In this document: piece by piece, positions 56,779 to 57,090 of the stretch
How positions within the stretch are numbered: position 1 is the first letter of the stretch
How the letters are laid out: each line of letters begins with the position of its first letter
DNA from: Roseimaritima sediminicola
Lineage (GTDB): Bacteria > Planctomycetota > Planctomycetia > Pirellulales > Pirellulaceae
Reading direction: 5' to 3'
NCBI RefSeq assembly: GCF_009618275.1
Contig: NZ_WIAD01000038.1
Span: 1 to 57,090, forward strand
DNA: 57,090 bases
Notes under the pieces: model-generated
Database searches by the model: none
The model's input: the letters and a program-made list of their open reading frames with translations, nothing else
Told to the model about the DNA's origin: nothing
Made by a program: the position numbers and the translations under genes

Positions 56779-57090
56779 GGACGGGGGAAGTTTAAGAGGA
56801 AGGGGCAACACCAACGGCAATCATTTCATTATCCGTTGGCAAGTCAAGCGAGCAAGATAGAATCCAGCGAAGATTGGCAAAGTACGTTCGCCCCATGGGA
56901 ATTGGCTGCTCACTCGTACTTAGTTGCGCAGCAGCGGTACTCGTACTCAGCGCAGCGGTACTCGTACTCGGATCGCTGGTGGTTGAAGAGGGTTGCGGTT
57001 GGTGACGGGGGGCGAGTGCGAGTAGGCGTTTTTCACAGGCTGGAAGCCTATGCCAATGTTTTTCACAGGCTGGAAGCCTATGCCACTGCT
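56779..57090. other. Gene-free end of window with short repeats
   Basis: No gene is seen. A direct repeat based on GCAGCGGTACTCGTACTC occurs twice (about 56931-56970). Two family A repeats follow at 57032 and 57062, 30 bp apart. Confidence 0.65.
57032..57086. repeat. Two family A repeats
   Basis: TTCACAGGCTGGAAGCCTAT plus GCCA at 57032 and again at 57062, in the same orientation as the copy at position 1. They are separated by AATG and TTTT text, giving a 30-bp period, unlike the 27-bp arrays. Confidence 0.88.

Overview
The window is about 57 kb of GC-rich DNA from a planctomycete, most likely a Pirellulales/Pirellulaceae-type organism. The evidence is two pairs of planctomycete cytochrome (DUF1549/DUF1553) and DUF1501 genes, two formylglycine sulfatases, a secreted PhoD-like phosphatase, a WD40-tailed Ser/Thr kinase, M50-HlyD proteins, and many short palindromic intergenic repeats. 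I saw no rRNA, tRNA, transposase, phage gene or CRISPR. It reads as ordinary chromosome with several catabolic islands.

Layout. 25-4226 (minus): sugar genes (aldose 1-epimerase, Na+/solute symporter, Zn-dependent polyol/sugar dehydrogenase). 4537-10027: VIT1-type metal transporter, rhodanese, sulfatase, DUF1569 protein, membrane protein. 10210-16786 (plus): PhoD-like phosphatase, then a coupled cytochrome/DUF1501 pair. 17018-20958 (minus): a trans-4-hydroxyproline pathway (epimerase, pyrroline-hydroxycarboxylate deaminase, ketoglutarate-semialdehyde dehydrogenase) with the remains of an L-serine dehydratase gene inside it. 21238-25107 (minus): exported GH2 glycosidase and a second sulfatase. 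25211-30413: secreted KatG divergent from OxyR, then a mechanosensitive channel. 30747-35196 (plus): second cytochrome/DUF1501 pair. 35307-36357 (minus): DoxX protein and a GGQ release-factor-like protein.

36476-41678 (minus) is the most unusual block: three overlapping genes encoding a GAF-HlyD membrane protein, a plain HlyD-type adaptor and an M50 metalloprotease-HlyD fusion. Divergent from it lie an ExeA-type AAA ATPase with a Cys-containing repeat tail, a small unknown protein, and a Ser/Thr kinase with a beta-propeller. No canonical ABC or RND pump is present, so this may be an undescribed export, processing or sensing machine.

47944-55428 (plus) is a tightly coupled nucleoside/ribose operon: LacI regulator, exported nucleoside hydrolase, ribokinase, ribose-type binding lipoprotein, ABC ATPase, permease and a second nucleoside hydrolase. 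Its likely logic is to cleave nucleosides outside the cytoplasm, import the ribose and phosphorylate it. A near-palindrome just before lacI is a probable operator. 55619-57090 holds a TPR-like protein, a small secreted protein and more repeats.

Across the window, at least four families of short palindromic repeats sit in the gaps, mostly at gene 3' ends. For six genes the stop codon lies inside a repeat and for others it abuts one, so these elements appear to shape protein C-termini and transcript ends.
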